NCBI RefSeq assembly: GCF_031128465.2
Contig: NZ_CP155618.1
Coordinates: forward strand, 1,993,501 to 2,057,500
DNA: 64,000 nt
Reading direction: 5' to 3'
Source: Mariniflexile litorale
Lineage (GTDB): Bacteria; Bacteroidota; Bacteroidia; Flavobacteriales; Flavobacteriaceae
This document shows, one piece after another, positions 26,316 to 35,463 of the stretch. Made by a program: the position numbers and the translations under genes. The notes under the pieces are model-generated. The model made no database searches and was not told where the DNA came from. It was given only the letters and a program-made list of their open reading frames with translations. The stretch's first letter is position 1. Every line of letters starts with the position of its first letter.

Positions 26316-26957
26316 TTAGTTTAAAGCTTTGTTTGGTGTATTATTTAGCTGTTTTAAGCTAACTTTTCTACCCAACCAAAATGCTACAAGTGTTAATAAC
26401 ATTCCTAGAAACATAAGGTATCCGCCTGTGTGTGGTAAAGAAGTGACATCAAAGTTGAGTAATTTTTGAAATCCTAATAATGGTGGTTTGTAAGACATAG
26501 GTGTACCATCTGAATTAGTTACTTTAATGATGGCGTGTGGATCTAGATTACTACCATAATCTATTAGCCAATTATTAAAGTCGTACATACCTAAGACACC
26601 CAATACAGACATCAATAGGAACCAACCTAAAAAGTATTTATAGCTTACTTTTTCAAAATAGCCCAACAAGCCAATTATTACACCCAAAATTACCATGCCA
26701 ATAATAACTTTAGGAAATAATGAAAACTCCCACATTTCTTCAGCTTTGGGAATGGTTTTCATTCCAATGTAGTGATTTAAACCATCTATATTTTGTAAAT
26801 CGAATTCTTGAACACCTTTAATACCTTCAATGTAGATATTCATCCCTAAAGGATCAGGATATTGTGGAGCACCAAGCATGATGTTCCATAAAGGGAATTT
26901 AAAAAGGCCTAATAACAAAAGCGATCCTATTATCATAATAATACCAGCTTTTTTCAT
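26316..26957 (-). CDS. nos-cluster-associated membrane protein (clade II type)
   Basis: A 213-residue protein with four predicted membrane helices: residues 5-23, about 83-102, 108-125 and 180-200. Between the first two is an extracytoplasmic segment with DGLNHYIGMKTI, and between the third and fourth another with MSYKPPLLGFQ. Proteins of this type recur directly between nosZ and nosL in clade II nos clusters, but no biochemical role is known. A pair of hairpins separates it from nosZ, so its expression level may differ from that of nosZ. The family is recognised by context more than by motif. Confidence 0.75.
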   Translation of the reverse strand: MKKAGIIMIIGSLLLLGLFKFPLWNIMLGAPQYPDPLGMNIYIEGIKGVQEFDLQNIDGLNHYIGMKTIPKAEEMWEFSLFPKVIIGMVILGVIIGLLGYFEKVSYKYFLGWFLLMSVLGVLGMYDFNNWLIDYGSNLDPHAIIKVTNSDGTPMSYKPPLLGFQKLLNFDVTSLPHTGGYLMFLGMLLTLVAFWLGRKVSLKQLNNTPNKALN

Positions 26958-27005
26958 AATAAATTTATTTTGAATTAATCATTTTGTTCATGTATTTAAA
27001 AAAGT

Positions 27006-27072
27006 AAGGCGAGAGCGATAAATTCAACTCTCGCCTTGCTAAGGGAAATAAACACTAAAACAAAATTTCCCT
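27006..27072 (-). terminator. Tandem hairpins after nosZ
   Basis: Two inverted repeats follow the nosZ stop. The nearer pairs AGGGAAAT (27042-27049) with ATTTCCCT (27065-27072). The second is a perfect, unusually GC-rich 10-bp stem, AAGGCGAGAG (27006-27015) with CTCTCGCCTT (27028-27037), followed on the minus strand by ACTTTTTT. They may act as a partial terminator or protect the nosZ message, giving more NosZ than maturation proteins. Confidence 0.65.
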
Positions 27073-27083
27073 AGTTTTATTTA

Positions 27084-29042
27084 TTATTCCCCTAAAGACC
27101 AAGATAAAGGTAAGGTGGATGTAGCTGGAGATACCCGCACATAGCCTTGCATTTCTTGATGTAAAGCAGAACAGAAATCGGTACAATAAAATGGCCAAAC
27201 ACCCACCTGTTTAGGTTCCCATATTAAGGTTCTTGTTTGACCTGGTGAGATTAACAATTCAGCATTATTAGCTCCAATCATAGCAAAACCGTGAGGTACA
27301 TCGAAATCTTGTTCTAAATTAGTGATATGGAAGAACACCTTGTCTCCTACTTTAATCCCTTCAATATTGTCTGGTGAGAAGTGACTACGTATCATGGTCA
27401 TATAAATGTGAACGTCTTTGCCATTTCTAATTACTTTAGTATCAGCATCGCTTGTGGCTTTGTTTGGGTGCTCATTTTCAGATAACTTATAGATTTTTTT
27501 CGAATTATTTTTAATAATTTCTGCAGGAATAGCTGCTGCATAGTGAGGCTCACCATGCGTAGGGAAATCTAAAAGTAATTCCATTTTATCTCCAGAAATA
27601 TCATATAGTTGTGCAGAGTGCTCCATTTCAGGACCAACTGGTAAATAACGGTCTTTAGTAATTTTGTTCATAGCGAACATGTATTTGCCAAATGGTTCTC
27701 TTGAGTTTCCACCAGGAATTGTTAAGTGACCAACAGAATAGTAAGTTGGTTTTCTATCAATAACTTCCCAGGTTCCTAATTTCCATTTTACCACTTCAGA
27801 AGATATAAAGAACGTTGTATAAGCATTTCCCTTGCCGTCAAACTCGGTATGTAAGGGGCCTAAACCTGGCTGTTCTACAGAGCCTGCTAATACATCTTCA
27901 AATTTTAAGATTGGAATGCCGTAAGCATCACCATCAAATCTTTTATTTTCAATAGCTTTAAGCATTTTAGTAAATGAATGTACCGTTAAGTTTGCTGATA
28001 GTTTTCCATTACCAACAATGTACTCTCCAGTGGGATCTACGTCGCAACCATGTGGTGATTTTGGTGTTGGTAATAAATAAACTGCACCAGGAATCTCGGC
28101 AGGATTAACTACACGCACTTCCTTTTTTATAGTAGAAGTAGCTGTATGTGTGGTTTCATTATATACATTATGTGCATAATTTGCAGGCATCATAGTACCA
28201 CCCCCATTATTTACGTATTCTTCAATTTTTTTCCAATTAATTGCAGCAATAAAATCTTTATCATTTTGAGAAGCGTTGACTTCTAATAACGTATTTGCTT
28301 CTTCGGTGTTATAAGTTGTAAAGAAGAACCAGCCATGAGATTTTCCACGACCAGGATGTGATAAATCGTAGTTAAATCCTGGCATTAACACTTGAAATTT
28401 GATGTCCATATGTCCATGTTCTGGATCAACAGAGATAAATGACAAAGCTCCTTTAAAATTACCTTTATAGTCTTTAATAGGCATATCTTTTTGTGGAATT
28501 GGGACAGAAAAACGCGTTCCCGCAACTACATATTCTGTGTTTTCTGTAATAAAAGATGAACTATGGTTTCCAGCACTATTAGGAACTTCAATAATTTCTT
28601 CAGTTTCAAAAGTTGTTAAGCTAATTCTGGCAATACGTGGTGTGTTGTTTCCATTAATAAAAATCCAACGGCCGTCTAATTTACCATTCGTTTGAGAAAT
28701 GTCTGGGTGATGCGAATCATCCCAGGGTATAAAACCATAGGACGTTTCTAACATAGCTTTGGTTTCTTCAGAATACCCATAACCATTTGTTGGGAATTGA
28801 GAAAACACGGGAATTTCTTTAAACATGCGTCCAGAAGGTAAGCCGTAAACGGTAAGGTTTCCACTGTAGCCTCCTGAGATGAATGCGTAATGCGAATCGT
28901 GTTCACCCGGAGCAATATATACTTTTTCGGCAGCGTTAGTACTTAACGCACTATTTGATTTTGAAGATTCTCCATTATTGCAGCTAGTGAAAGCGAAAGC
29001 AATAATTAAAAATCCAATTGAAATATTTAAGAATTTTTTCAT
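27084..29042 (-). CDS. nosZ: Nitrous-oxide reductase, clade II
   Basis: A 652-residue periplasmic copper enzyme reducing N2O to N2. The signal peptide is of the Sec type and not Tat, the hallmark of clade II, and carries a lipobox (FAFTSC, Cys21), so the enzyme is probably membrane-anchored. A seven-bladed propeller carries the CuZ histidines, among them EHDSHYAF near the start and PHGCDVDP and GPLHTEF further on. The C-terminal cupredoxin holds CuA: His584 (PHGFAM), then Cys620, Cys624, His628 and Met631 (YCTDFCSALHQEM). Length is normal. It is third in the operon after a cytochrome c and a fasciclin-domain gene. Assignment is firm. Confidence 0.97.
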   Translation of the reverse strand: MKKFLNISIGFLIIAFAFTSCNNGESSKSNSALSTNAAEKVYIAPGEHDSHYAFISGGYSGNLTVYGLPSGRMFKEIPVFSQFPTNGYGYSEETKAMLETSYGFIPWDDSHHPDISQTNGKLDGRWIFINGNNTPRIARISLTTFETEEIIEVPNSAGNHSSSFITENTEYVVAGTRFSVPIPQKDMPIKDYKGNFKGALSFISVDPEHGHMDIKFQVLMPGFNYDLSHPGRGKSHGWFFFTTYNTEEANTLLEVNASQNDKDFIAAINWKKIEEYVNNGGGTMMPANYAHNVYNETTHTATSTIKKEVRVVNPAEIPGAVYLLPTPKSPHGCDVDPTGEYIVGNGKLSANLTVHSFTKMLKAIENKRFDGDAYGIPILKFEDVLAGSVEQPGLGPLHTEFDGKGNAYTTFFISSEVVKWKLGTWEVIDRKPTYYSVGHLTIPGGNSREPFGKYMFAMNKITKDRYLPVGPEMEHSAQLYDISGDKMELLLDFPTHGEPHYAAAIPAEIIKNNSKKIYKLSENEHPNKATSDADTKVIRNGKDVHIYMTMIRSHFSPDNIEGIKVGDKVFFHITNLEQDFDVPHGFAMIGANNAELLISPGQTRTLIWEPKQVGVWPFYCTDFCSALHQEMQGYVRVSPATSTLPLSWSLGE

Positions 29043-29063
29043 AATGTGTTCTTTTTAAGGTTT

Positions 29064-29636
29064 TTAGTTATCAGGCAAAATCACTTTGTCAATTACATGA
29101 ATAATTCCATTCCCAGCAGGTACACTAGCAATTATTTTGGCACCTCCAACAAATACATCATCACCTATAACTTCCACTTTTACATTTTGATTATTAGCTT
29201 GGCCTAGTTTTTTAAATTTCTTTAGAAAGTCTTTTGAGTAGTTGCCTGGAGTTACATGATATTTTAAAATATTTGCTAAGGCTTCTTTGTTTTCTGGTTT
29301 TAATAAATTTTCAACCGTTCCAGCAGGCAATGCCGCAAAAGCTTCGTTAGTAGGCGCGAAAACCATTAATGGACCTGCATTTACTAAGACATTTTCTAAT
29401 GAAGCAGCTCGAACAGCAGCAACAAGTGTGGTGTGATCTTTCGAACCAATTGCTATTTGTAAAACGTTTGGAGTAGAGCCATCATCTGCTATAAATGCTT
29501 GTCCTTGTTTTTCATCAGTTGCATTTGTAATTGTTGTGATGGAGGATTCTACAGGAGTTTCTTTATTGTTTTTACAATTAAAAAAGAAAACAGCAAGTAA
29601 AATGTTAAATAGAAGAAGGTTTACGTTGGGTTTCAT
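29064..29636 (-). CDS. Fasciclin-domain lipoprotein in the nos operon
   Basis: A 190-residue lipoprotein (FFFNCKN, Cys near 21) with a single FAS1 domain covering the last 140 residues: TLVAAVRAASLENVLVNAGP, VFAPTNEAFAALPAG, LKYHVTPGNYSKDF and the closing GNGIIHVIDKVILP. Fasciclin domains usually mediate adhesion or protein contact. Genes of this kind appear within nos clusters of Bacteroidota, where a scaffold or partner role for NosZ or the cytochrome can be imagined but is not shown. It lies 6 nt after the cytochrome gene and 21 nt before nosZ. Confidence 0.88.
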   Translation of the reverse strand: MKPNVNLLLFNILLAVFFFNCKNNKETPVESSITTITNATDEKQGQAFIADDGSTPNVLQIAIGSKDHTTLVAAVRAASLENVLVNAGPLMVFAPTNEAFAALPAGTVENLLKPENKEALANILKYHVTPGNYSKDFLKKFKKLGQANNQNVKVEVIGDDVFVGGAKIIASVPAGNGIIHVIDKVILPDN

Positions 29637-29642
29637 TAGGTT

Positions 29643-30143
29643 CTATTTTAATGTTCTAAAATACTCTAGCACAGCTCTAGCATCTTCTTGGGTAAGTCCT
29701 TGGTTAGCCATAGGAGATCCATTAAATTCTATAAGTAATTCTTTTGCTAATAGATCTTTTTGAACCATTTCATCTGGATTTAAAATCATATTCATTACCC
29801 ATTCTGGTGTTCTACGTTCTAAAATTCCACTAGGTGCTGGACCAATAAATTTTTTATCTGGTCTGTGGCAAGCTGTACACATTTTTTTATACACATCTTC
29901 GCCATGAGTAGCCATGGTTTGGTCAATTTCAGCAGGAAGTACAAGTTCTTTAATTGGGCCAATGCCCTTGCTGGTAAGATCAATTCTTTTTGATGCGGGA
30001 ACCGACTCGATTTTGGTTACAGTTTGTTCCGTAGGAGCTGTTTTTTCATAAGAAAACTTCTCTTTTTTCTTTTCTTCTTTCCCACCACAGCTTACAAGTA
30101 GCGAAATAAAAAGGATCGTTAAAATTTTTAATGCTTTTTTCAT
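29643..30143 (-). CDS. Class I cytochrome c lipoprotein, first gene of the nos operon
   Basis: A 166-residue lipoprotein (LLVSCGG, Cys19) with a charged linker (about 22-60) and a monohaem cytochrome c domain. The haem site is MCTACHRPD with Cys89, Cys92 and His93. The likely axial Met lies in GSPMANQGL near residue 150. Lipid anchoring at the periplasmic side and its place at the head of the nos operon make it a likely electron donor to NosZ. The promoter upstream carries the same activator-type palindrome as nirK. Assignment to family is firm, the electron-donor role is inferred. Confidence 0.9.
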   Translation of the reverse strand: MKKALKILTILFISLLVSCGGKEEKKKEKFSYEKTAPTEQTVTKIESVPASKRIDLTSKGIGPIKELVLPAEIDQTMATHGEDVYKKMCTACHRPDKKFIGPAPSGILERRTPEWVMNMILNPDEMVQKDLLAKELLIEFNGSPMANQGLTQEDARAVLEYFRTLK

Positions 30144-30165
30144 AAGTTTGATTCATTTAATCCAA

Positions 30166-30209
30166 CAAAATTAAGCAGTTAGAAGACCTCATAATATGAT
30201 AAATATCAT
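30166..30209 (-). promoter_or_regulatory. nos operon promoter with Fnr/Crp-like upstream site
   Basis: On the minus strand TAATTTTG (30173-30166) is a full -7 element 22 nt before the cytochrome gene. No -33 TTTG is present. A perfect 6-bp-arm palindrome, ATGATA-AA-TATCAT (30196-30209), is centred 36.5 nt from the last base of the -7 element, so about 41 nt before the predicted start of transcription. The nirK promoter has a matching site at the same distance. An anaerobic or NO-responsive Crp/Fnr-family activator is the likely ligand. Confidence 0.75.
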
Positions 30210-30598
30210 GTTTCGGACAAAAATGTCTTTTTTAAGTTTTGAACTGTTATGCTAGATTGAAAAGCTTTCAAATTCATAGAAATATGCTGTTATAGCAGAG
30301 CTGTTTTGGATGTTGACCTTTAATAAATGGAAAATGGATATCTATAAACTTAATTTATTGGAAGCAAGCTTATATTTCTAAATTATTGAAACTTTTGATT
30401 AAAAATAGAGTGTTATTTATGAAAGGAAATAAAGATGGGTTTTACTTAGATGAAGATAATTTGAATAAATTTAAACTAGGAATTATTTTGCTAATAAATG
30501 AGTTAAATGTTTATGTACCGAGTTTATAAAAGATATAATATTGAAATCTTGTTAGTTTTATAATATACTAAGTTCATCAAAATATCAAATAGTAAAAA
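30210..30598. other. Intergenic region between the nos operon and the barrel protein
   Basis: About 390 AT-rich bases upstream of the nos promoter. Apart from the small ORF at 30419-30529 I saw no gene, RNA, repeat or clear hairpin. Confidence 0.5.
30419..30529 (+). CDS. Possible 36-residue ORF (doubtful)
   Basis: An ATG-initiated frame of 36 codons encodes MKGNKDGFYLDEDNLNKF and a hydrophobic end (LGIILLINELNVYVPSL). There is no recognisable promoter. It may be the eroded 3' end of a lost gene, or chance. I do not recognise a family. Confidence 0.2.
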   Translation: MKGNKDGFYLDEDNLNKFKLGIILLINELNVYVPSL

Positions 30599-31129
30599 TT
30601 AGAAATAAAATCTCACAAAAGGAGTCAATGCATTGGCGTATATGCTATTGTTTTCATCGTATAGTAAATCATATCTCATACCAAATGTTACATTGCCATT
30701 TCTATAACCAGCGCCTAAAAATAAAGCGGGAGACCAATACGTATCGTTTTCTAAATTTAAATTACTTTCATAACGCCTGTTAACATGAAGTTCTTCAAAT
30801 TCGGCCGATAGTTGAATTTCACTAATAGGGCTAAATAAACCTATTAAACTACCTCCTAAAATGGTCGATTTGTAAAAATCTTTTTGTTTGTTGTAAGTGC
30901 CGTTTAATCCAAAGCCTAACGCTACTTGGTTGTTAAATTCGTATATGGCACTTGGGGCTAGGGTGCCACTAAAAAAATCATCACCAAAACTCAAACCTAT
31001 ACCGCCTCCAAAACGCACAGAATTCCAGAAATTACTACTGCCTTGTTGGGCATTCAAAGTACTCATAGAACTAAGGATTATGAAAAAAAATAGTACGGAA
31101 ATTTTAATAATTAAATAAAATCTATTCAT
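30599..31129 (-). CDS. Outer-membrane beta-barrel protein divergent from sucA
   Basis: A 176-residue exported protein. The signal peptide ends near residue 27 (STLNAQQ). The mature chain has alternating hydrophobic strands, repeated Gly and aromatic residues (RFGGGIGLSFGDDF, VALGFGLNGTYN, FLGAGYRNG) and ends in Phe (LTPFVRFYF), as expected for an eight-strand barrel. No enzyme motif is present. Homologues beside sucA have sometimes been labelled as 2-oxoglutarate decarboxylase, apparently by position only; this protein is far too small and is a barrel. Function unknown. Confidence 0.78.
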   Translation of the reverse strand: MNRFYLIIKISVLFFFIILSSMSTLNAQQGSSNFWNSVRFGGGIGLSFGDDFFSGTLAPSAIYEFNNQVALGFGLNGTYNKQKDFYKSTILGGSLIGLFSPISEIQLSAEFEELHVNRRYESNLNLENDTYWSPALFLGAGYRNGNVTFGMRYDLLYDENNSIYANALTPFVRFYF

Positions 31130-31238
31130 ATAATTAGAAATATTTAAAAAATTAACATGAAAAATTAATTTATTAATATTACGATTGTTGTTGGTTTATA
31201 AATATAGCAAAAGAAACATCTAATTTTAGTAAAAGTTG

Positions 31239-31246
31239 TATTTTTG
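31239..31246 (+). promoter_or_regulatory. -7 promoter element of sucA
   Basis: TATTTTTG lies 38 nt before the sucA ATG. No convincing TTTG was found at the -33 distance, so confidence is moderate. Confidence 0.45.
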
Positions 31247-31284
31247 CTAGAAATTTGATTTAAATAAGTGTATTAAAAATTATA

Positions 31285-34026
31285 ATGGATAAATTTTCCT
31301 TTTTAAACGCAGCACATACATCGTATTTTGCCGATTTATATGACCAATATTTACAAAGTCCAGATTCTGTAGAACCAAGTTGGAGAGCCTTTTTTCAAGG
31401 CTACGATTTTGGCAGTGAAAATTCTGAATTATTAGGCGAAATTGGTGAGGTTTCTTTAGCACAAATGCCAGAATCTCTTCAGAAAGAATTTCAAGTAGTA
31501 AAACTTATTGATGGCTATAGAATGAGAGGGCATTTGTTTACCAAAACAAATCCTGTTCGTGAACGCAGAAGCTACGAACCTACATTGGCAATCGAAAATT
31601 TAGGACTTACCGTAAACGATTTAGATACCGTTTTTAATGCAGGTGAGGTTTTGGGTATTGGTCCTCAAACTTTACGCGAAATTTTAATTCATTTAGAAAA
31701 AATTTATTGTAGTTCTATTGGGGTTGAATATATGTACTTGCGAAACCCAGAGGTTATTTCATGGTGGCAAACGCAGTTGAATGTTAATGATAATCAGCCT
31801 AGTTTTAATGAAGATTCTAAAAAATACATTCTTTCTAAACTAAATCAAGCCGTTACTTTTGAGAATTTTTTACAAACCAAATATGTAGGTCAAAAAAGAT
31901 TTTCGTTAGAAGGAGGCGAATCACTTATTCCAGCTCTTAGCAATACACTGTATATCTCTAGTGAAAAGTATGGTGTAAAAGAGTGTGTTTTAGGAATGGC
32001 CCATCGTGGTCGTTTAAGTACGTTAGTTAATATTTTTAGAAAACCAGTACACGAGCTTTTTAGCGAGTTTGATGGTAAAGATTTTGAAGATTTAGATATT
32101 GATGGCGACGTAAAATACCATTTAGGTTTAACCTTAGATAAAACCTATCAAAACGGGAAGACTATTAAGATGAATTTGGTACCAAATCCATCGCACTTAG
32201 AAACTGTTGCATCGGTAGCAGAAGGAATTACACGAGCTAAAATAGATAGTGATTATAATGGTGATGATTCTAAAATTTTACCAATTATCATACATGGAGA
32301 TGCTGCTATTGCAGGTCAAGGCATTGTTTATGAAGTGGCGCAAATGAGCCAACTTAGTGGATATAAAACAGGAGGTACGCTTCATATTGTTGTAAATAAC
32401 CAAATTGGTTTTACTACCAACTATTTAGATGCGCGTTCTAGTACTTATTGTACGGATGTTGCTAAAGTAACATTGTCTCCTGTACTTCATGTTAATGCAG
32501 ATGACGCCGAAGCTGTTGTACATGCCGTAGAACTGGCATTAGCGTATAGAATGCGTTATAAAAAAGATGTTTATATCGACTTATTAGGTTATAGAAAATA
32601 TGGGCATAATGAAGGAGATGAACCTCGTTTTACACAGCCTAAATTATATAAACAAATAGCGAAACACGACAATCCATTTAAAATATATTCAGATAAATTA
32701 ATTGCTGAAAAAACAATAGATCAAGCGTATACCGACGGTATTACAGAAGAATTTAAAAATGTTTTAGAAACAGCTTACGAAAAATCTAAAGATGAAAAAT
32801 CATCTAAGGTTAGAGAGTTTATGTCTGAGCGATGGAAAGGCTTTAGCCGTAAAGGATTAGAAGCCATACTTAAAACTGAAAACACATCGTATCCTAAAAA
32901 TAATTTAGAAGGAATTGCTAAGGTAGTGTCAACAGTTCCAGAGGGTGTGAAATTTGTTCGTAAAGCAGAAAGAATTTTGGATGGTAGAGCATCTATGGTT
33001 TTTGAAACTGATACTCTAGATTGGGGAATGGCTGAAACCTTGGCTTACGGAACTTTATTAGAAGAAGGTTTCAATATTCGTATTTCTGGTCAAGATGTAG
33101 AACGTGGTACATTTAGTCACCGTCATGCTATTTTACGTGATGAAATTTCAGAAGACCGTATTAATTTATTAAACACCAACCCATTGAATAAAGGTAAAAT
33201 GGATATTTATAATTCCTTTTTGTCTGAATATGGCGTTCTTGGTTTCGATTATGGCTATGCCATGGCAAACCCGAATACATTAACCATTTGGGAAGCACAG
33301 TTTGGTGATTTTAGTAATGGAGCTCAAATTATTTTCGACCAGTATTTATCGGCAGCTGAAGATAAGTGGAAATCTCAAAATGGTATTGTAGTTTTATTGC
33401 CTCATGGGTACGAAGGTCAAGGGTCTGAACATTCTTCAGCTAGAATAGAGCGTTATTTACAACTATGTGCAGATGATAATATGATTGTAGCCGATTGTAC
33501 AACCCCTGCAAACTTTTACCATTTATTGCGTCGTCAAATGAAATGGGATTTTAGAAAACCTTTAATTGTTTTTACACCAAAAAGTTTATTACGTCACCCA
33601 AAAGCAGTGTCATCATTAAATGAACTAGCAACTGGTGAATTCCAAGAAGTTATAGATGATACAATAAATCCAGAGCAAGTAACTAAATTAGTTTTTTGTA
33701 CAGGTAAATTCTATTATGATTTATTGGCACAGCGTGAAAAATTGGATAATTCTAATGTGGCTTTAGTGAGAATAGAGCAATTATTCCCGCTTCATGAAGA
33801 AAAGATAAAACAAGTGGTTGCGAAGTATCCGAATGTGAAAAATTATATTTGGGCACAAGAAGAACCTAAAAACATGGGTGCGTGGAGTCATATCGTACAG
33901 CGATTGGATTTTATTAAACTAGAAGTTATCTCGCGACCTTATAGTTCTGTTCCTGCACCAGGTTCTAGCACAAGAGACAAGAGAAGGCAACAAAGAGTTA
34001 TTGACAACGTATTTGATATAGTGTAA
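31285..34026 (+). CDS. sucA: 2-oxoglutarate dehydrogenase E1 component
   Basis: A 913-residue thiamine-diphosphate enzyme that decarboxylates 2-oxoglutarate and passes succinyl groups to the E2 lipoyl arm, in the TCA cycle. The short N-terminal segment AHTSYFADLYDQYLQSPDSV is typical of bacterial E1o, which docks to E2. VLGMAHRGRLSTLVN, IIHGDAAIAGQGIVYEVAQM and HIVVNNQIGFTT mark the ThDP-binding core. The C-terminal half has VLLPHGYEGQGSEHSSARIE. It is followed after 51 nt by sucB and is divergent from a barrel-protein gene. Length and motifs are normal. Confidence 0.97.
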   Translation: MDKFSFLNAAHTSYFADLYDQYLQSPDSVEPSWRAFFQGYDFGSENSELLGEIGEVSLAQMPESLQKEFQVVKLIDGYRMRGHLFTKTNPVRERRSYEPTLAIENLGLTVNDLDTVFNAGEVLGIGPQTLREILIHLEKIYCSSIGVEYMYLRNPEVISWWQTQLNVNDNQPSFNEDSKKYILSKLNQAVTFENFLQTKYVGQKRFSLEGGESLIPALSNTLYISSEKYGVKECVLGMAHRGRLSTLVNIFRKPVHELFSEFDGKDFEDLDIDGDVKYHLGLTLDKTYQNGKTIKMNLVPNPSHLETVASVAEGITRAKIDSDYNGDDSKILPIIIHGDAAIAGQGIVYEVAQMSQLSGYKTGGTLHIVVNNQIGFTTNYLDARSSTYCTDVAKVTLSPVLHVNADDAEAVVHAVELALAYRMRYKKDVYIDLLGYRKYGHNEGDEPRFTQPKLYKQIAKHDNPFKIYSDKLIAEKTIDQAYTDGITEEFKNVLETAYEKSKDEKSSKVREFMSERWKGFSRKGLEAILKTENTSYPKNNLEGIAKVVSTVPEGVKFVRKAERILDGRASMVFETDTLDWGMAETLAYGTLLEEGFNIRISGQDVERGTFSHRHAILRDEISEDRINLLNTNPLNKGKMDIYNSFLSEYGVLGFDYGYAMANPNTLTIWEAQFGDFSNGAQIIFDQYLSAAEDKWKSQNGIVVLLPHGYEGQGSEHSSARIERYLQLCADDNMIVADCTTPANFYHLLRRQMKWDFRKPLIVFTPKSLLRHPKAVSSLNELATGEFQEVIDDTINPEQVTKLVFCTGKFYYDLLAQREKLDNSNVALVRIEQLFPLHEEKIKQVVAKYPNVKNYIWAQEEPKNMGAWSHIVQRLDFIKLEVISRPYSSVPAPGSSTRDKRRQQRVIDNVFDIV

Positions 34027-34077
34027 CAAACATATTAGTTGAGTTGAAAAACTCGTAAAAACATTAAAATAAAAAGA

Positions 34078-35289
34078 ATGATTTTAGAAATGAAAGTGCC
34101 TTCACCAGGCGAGTCTATAAAAGAAGTTGAAATAGCAACTTGGTTAGTTCAAGATGGCGATTATGTTGAAAAAGATCAAGCCATTGCAGAAGTAGATAGT
34201 GATAAAGCTACTTTAGAACTTCCTGCTGAAGCTGCTGGTATTATAACCCTTAAAGCAGAAGAAGGAGATGCTGTAGCAGTAGGAGCAGTAGTATGTTTAA
34301 TAGATACGAGTGCAGCAAAACCGGAAGGAACTGAAGCACCGAAAGAGGAAAAGAAAGCTGAAGCACCAAAAGTAGAAGCGCCTAAACCTGCAGCGACAGA
34401 AACTAAAACTTATGCAACAGGAACGGCAAGTCCTGCAGCGAAAAAGATTTTAGCTGAAAAAAACATGGATGCATCATCAATTTCTGGAACAGGAAAGGAT
34501 GGTCGTGTAACTAAAGAAGATGCTGTAAGTGCGGTACCTTCTATGGGAACACCAACTGGTGGAAGCCGTGGTACTTCAAGAAGTAAAATGTCTATGCTAC
34601 GCAGAAAGGTAGCTGAGCGTTTGGTAGAGGTTAAAAATACAACGGCTATGTTAACCACGTTTAACGAGGTTGATATGTCGCCTATTTTTGCACTACGTAA
34701 TGAATATAAAGACACTTTTAAGACAAAACATGGTGTTGGCTTAGGGTTTATGAGTTTTTTCACTTTAGCTGTGGTTAGAGCTTTAGAAATGTATCCATCA
34801 GTGAACTCTATGATGGATGGTAAAGAAATGTTGTCTTATGATTTTTGCGATATAAGTATTGCCGTTTCTGGACCAAAAGGATTAATGGTTCCAGTAATTA
34901 GAAATGCTGAAAACTTAAGCTTTAGAGGTGTTGAATCTGAGGTGAAACGTTTAGCGCTTCGTGCAAGAGATGGTCAAATTACGGTTGATGAAATGACTGG
35001 AGGAACATTCACCATTACAAATGGAGGTGTTTTTGGTAGTATGTTATCTACGCCAATCATCAATCCTCCTCAAAGTGGTATTTTAGGAATGCATAATATT
35101 GTAGAAAGACCAGTTGCTATTAATGGTAAGGTTGAAATTCGTCCTATCATGTATGTGGCTTTATCTTATGATCATAGAATTATCGATGGAAAAGAAAGCG
35201 TCGGTTTTTTAGTTGCTGTTAAAGAAGCTTTAGAAAACCCAACGGAGCTATTAATGAACAATGATGTTAAAAAGGCTTTAGAGCTTTAA
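34078..35289 (+). CDS. sucB: 2-oxoglutarate dehydrogenase E2 component (dihydrolipoyl succinyltransferase)
   Basis: A 403-residue acyltransferase forming the core of the 2-oxoglutarate dehydrogenase complex. An N-terminal lipoyl domain has the lipoylated Lys43 in [12 protein letters not shown]. An Ala/Pro/Lys-rich linker (about 83-115) leads to the E1/E3-binding domain ([26 protein letters not shown]), then the catalytic domain with the active-site [13 protein letters not shown] near the end. One lipoyl domain is usual for E2o. It ends at a strong terminator. Assignment is firm. Confidence 0.97.
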   Translation: MILEMKVPSPGESIKEVEIATWLVQDGDYVEKDQAIAEVDSDKATLELPAEAAGIITLKAEEGDAVAVGAVVCLIDTSAAKPEGTEAPKEEKKAEAPKVEAPKPAATETKTYATGTASPAAKKILAEKNMDASSISGTGKDGRVTKEDAVSAVPSMGTPTGGSRGTSRSKMSMLRRKVAERLVEVKNTTAMLTTFNEVDMSPIFALRNEYKDTFKTKHGVGLGFMSFFTLAVVRALEMYPSVNSMMDGKEMLSYDFCDISIAVSGPKGLMVPVIRNAENLSFRGVESEVKRLALRARDGQITVDEMTGGTFTITNGGVFGSMLSTPIINPPQSGILGMHNIVERPVAINGKVEIRPIMYVALSYDHRIIDGKESVGFLVAVKEALENPTELLMNNDVKKALEL

Positions 35290-35310
35290 TAAAATCATTT
35301 TTAATTAAAT

Positions 35311-35350
35311 AAAAAAGTGCTAACACAGTTTTATGTGTTAGCACTTTTTT
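35311..35350 (+). terminator. Intrinsic terminator after sucB
   Basis: A 17-bp perfect stem: AAAAAAGTGCTAACACA pairs with TGTGTTAGCACTTTTTT across a 6-nt loop. The A and T runs make it functional in both directions, so it can also end transcripts of the small minus-strand ORF at 35362. Confidence 0.9.
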
Positions 35351-35361
35351 TTAACGAAGAA

Positions 35362-35463
35362 CTATCTTATGCAATAAAAGATATTTATTGTAATAACTAT
35401 AACAACCAATGTAATTAATCCAACTATAAAATATTTATCCAGATAACTGTTATCTTTTTCCAT
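35362..35463 (-). CDS. 33-residue single-helix membrane peptide
   Basis: On the minus strand the ATG at 35463 opens a 33-codon frame: MEKDNSYLDKY followed by a hydrophobic segment (FIVGLITLVVIVITINIFY) and CIR. It has a charged cytoplasmic head and one membrane helix. It lies between the terminator of sucB and the duplicated hairpin region behind the response regulator. A similar 29-residue membrane peptide occurs at 41536-41625. No family is recognised. Confidence 0.5.
   Translation of the reverse strand: MEKDNSYLDKYFIVGLITLVVIVITINIFYCIR

Noticed and set aside
30599-31129. Annotation as 2-oxoglutarate decarboxylase because of its place next to sucA
   Set aside because: At 176 residues with a signal peptide and barrel-like strands it cannot be that enzyme.
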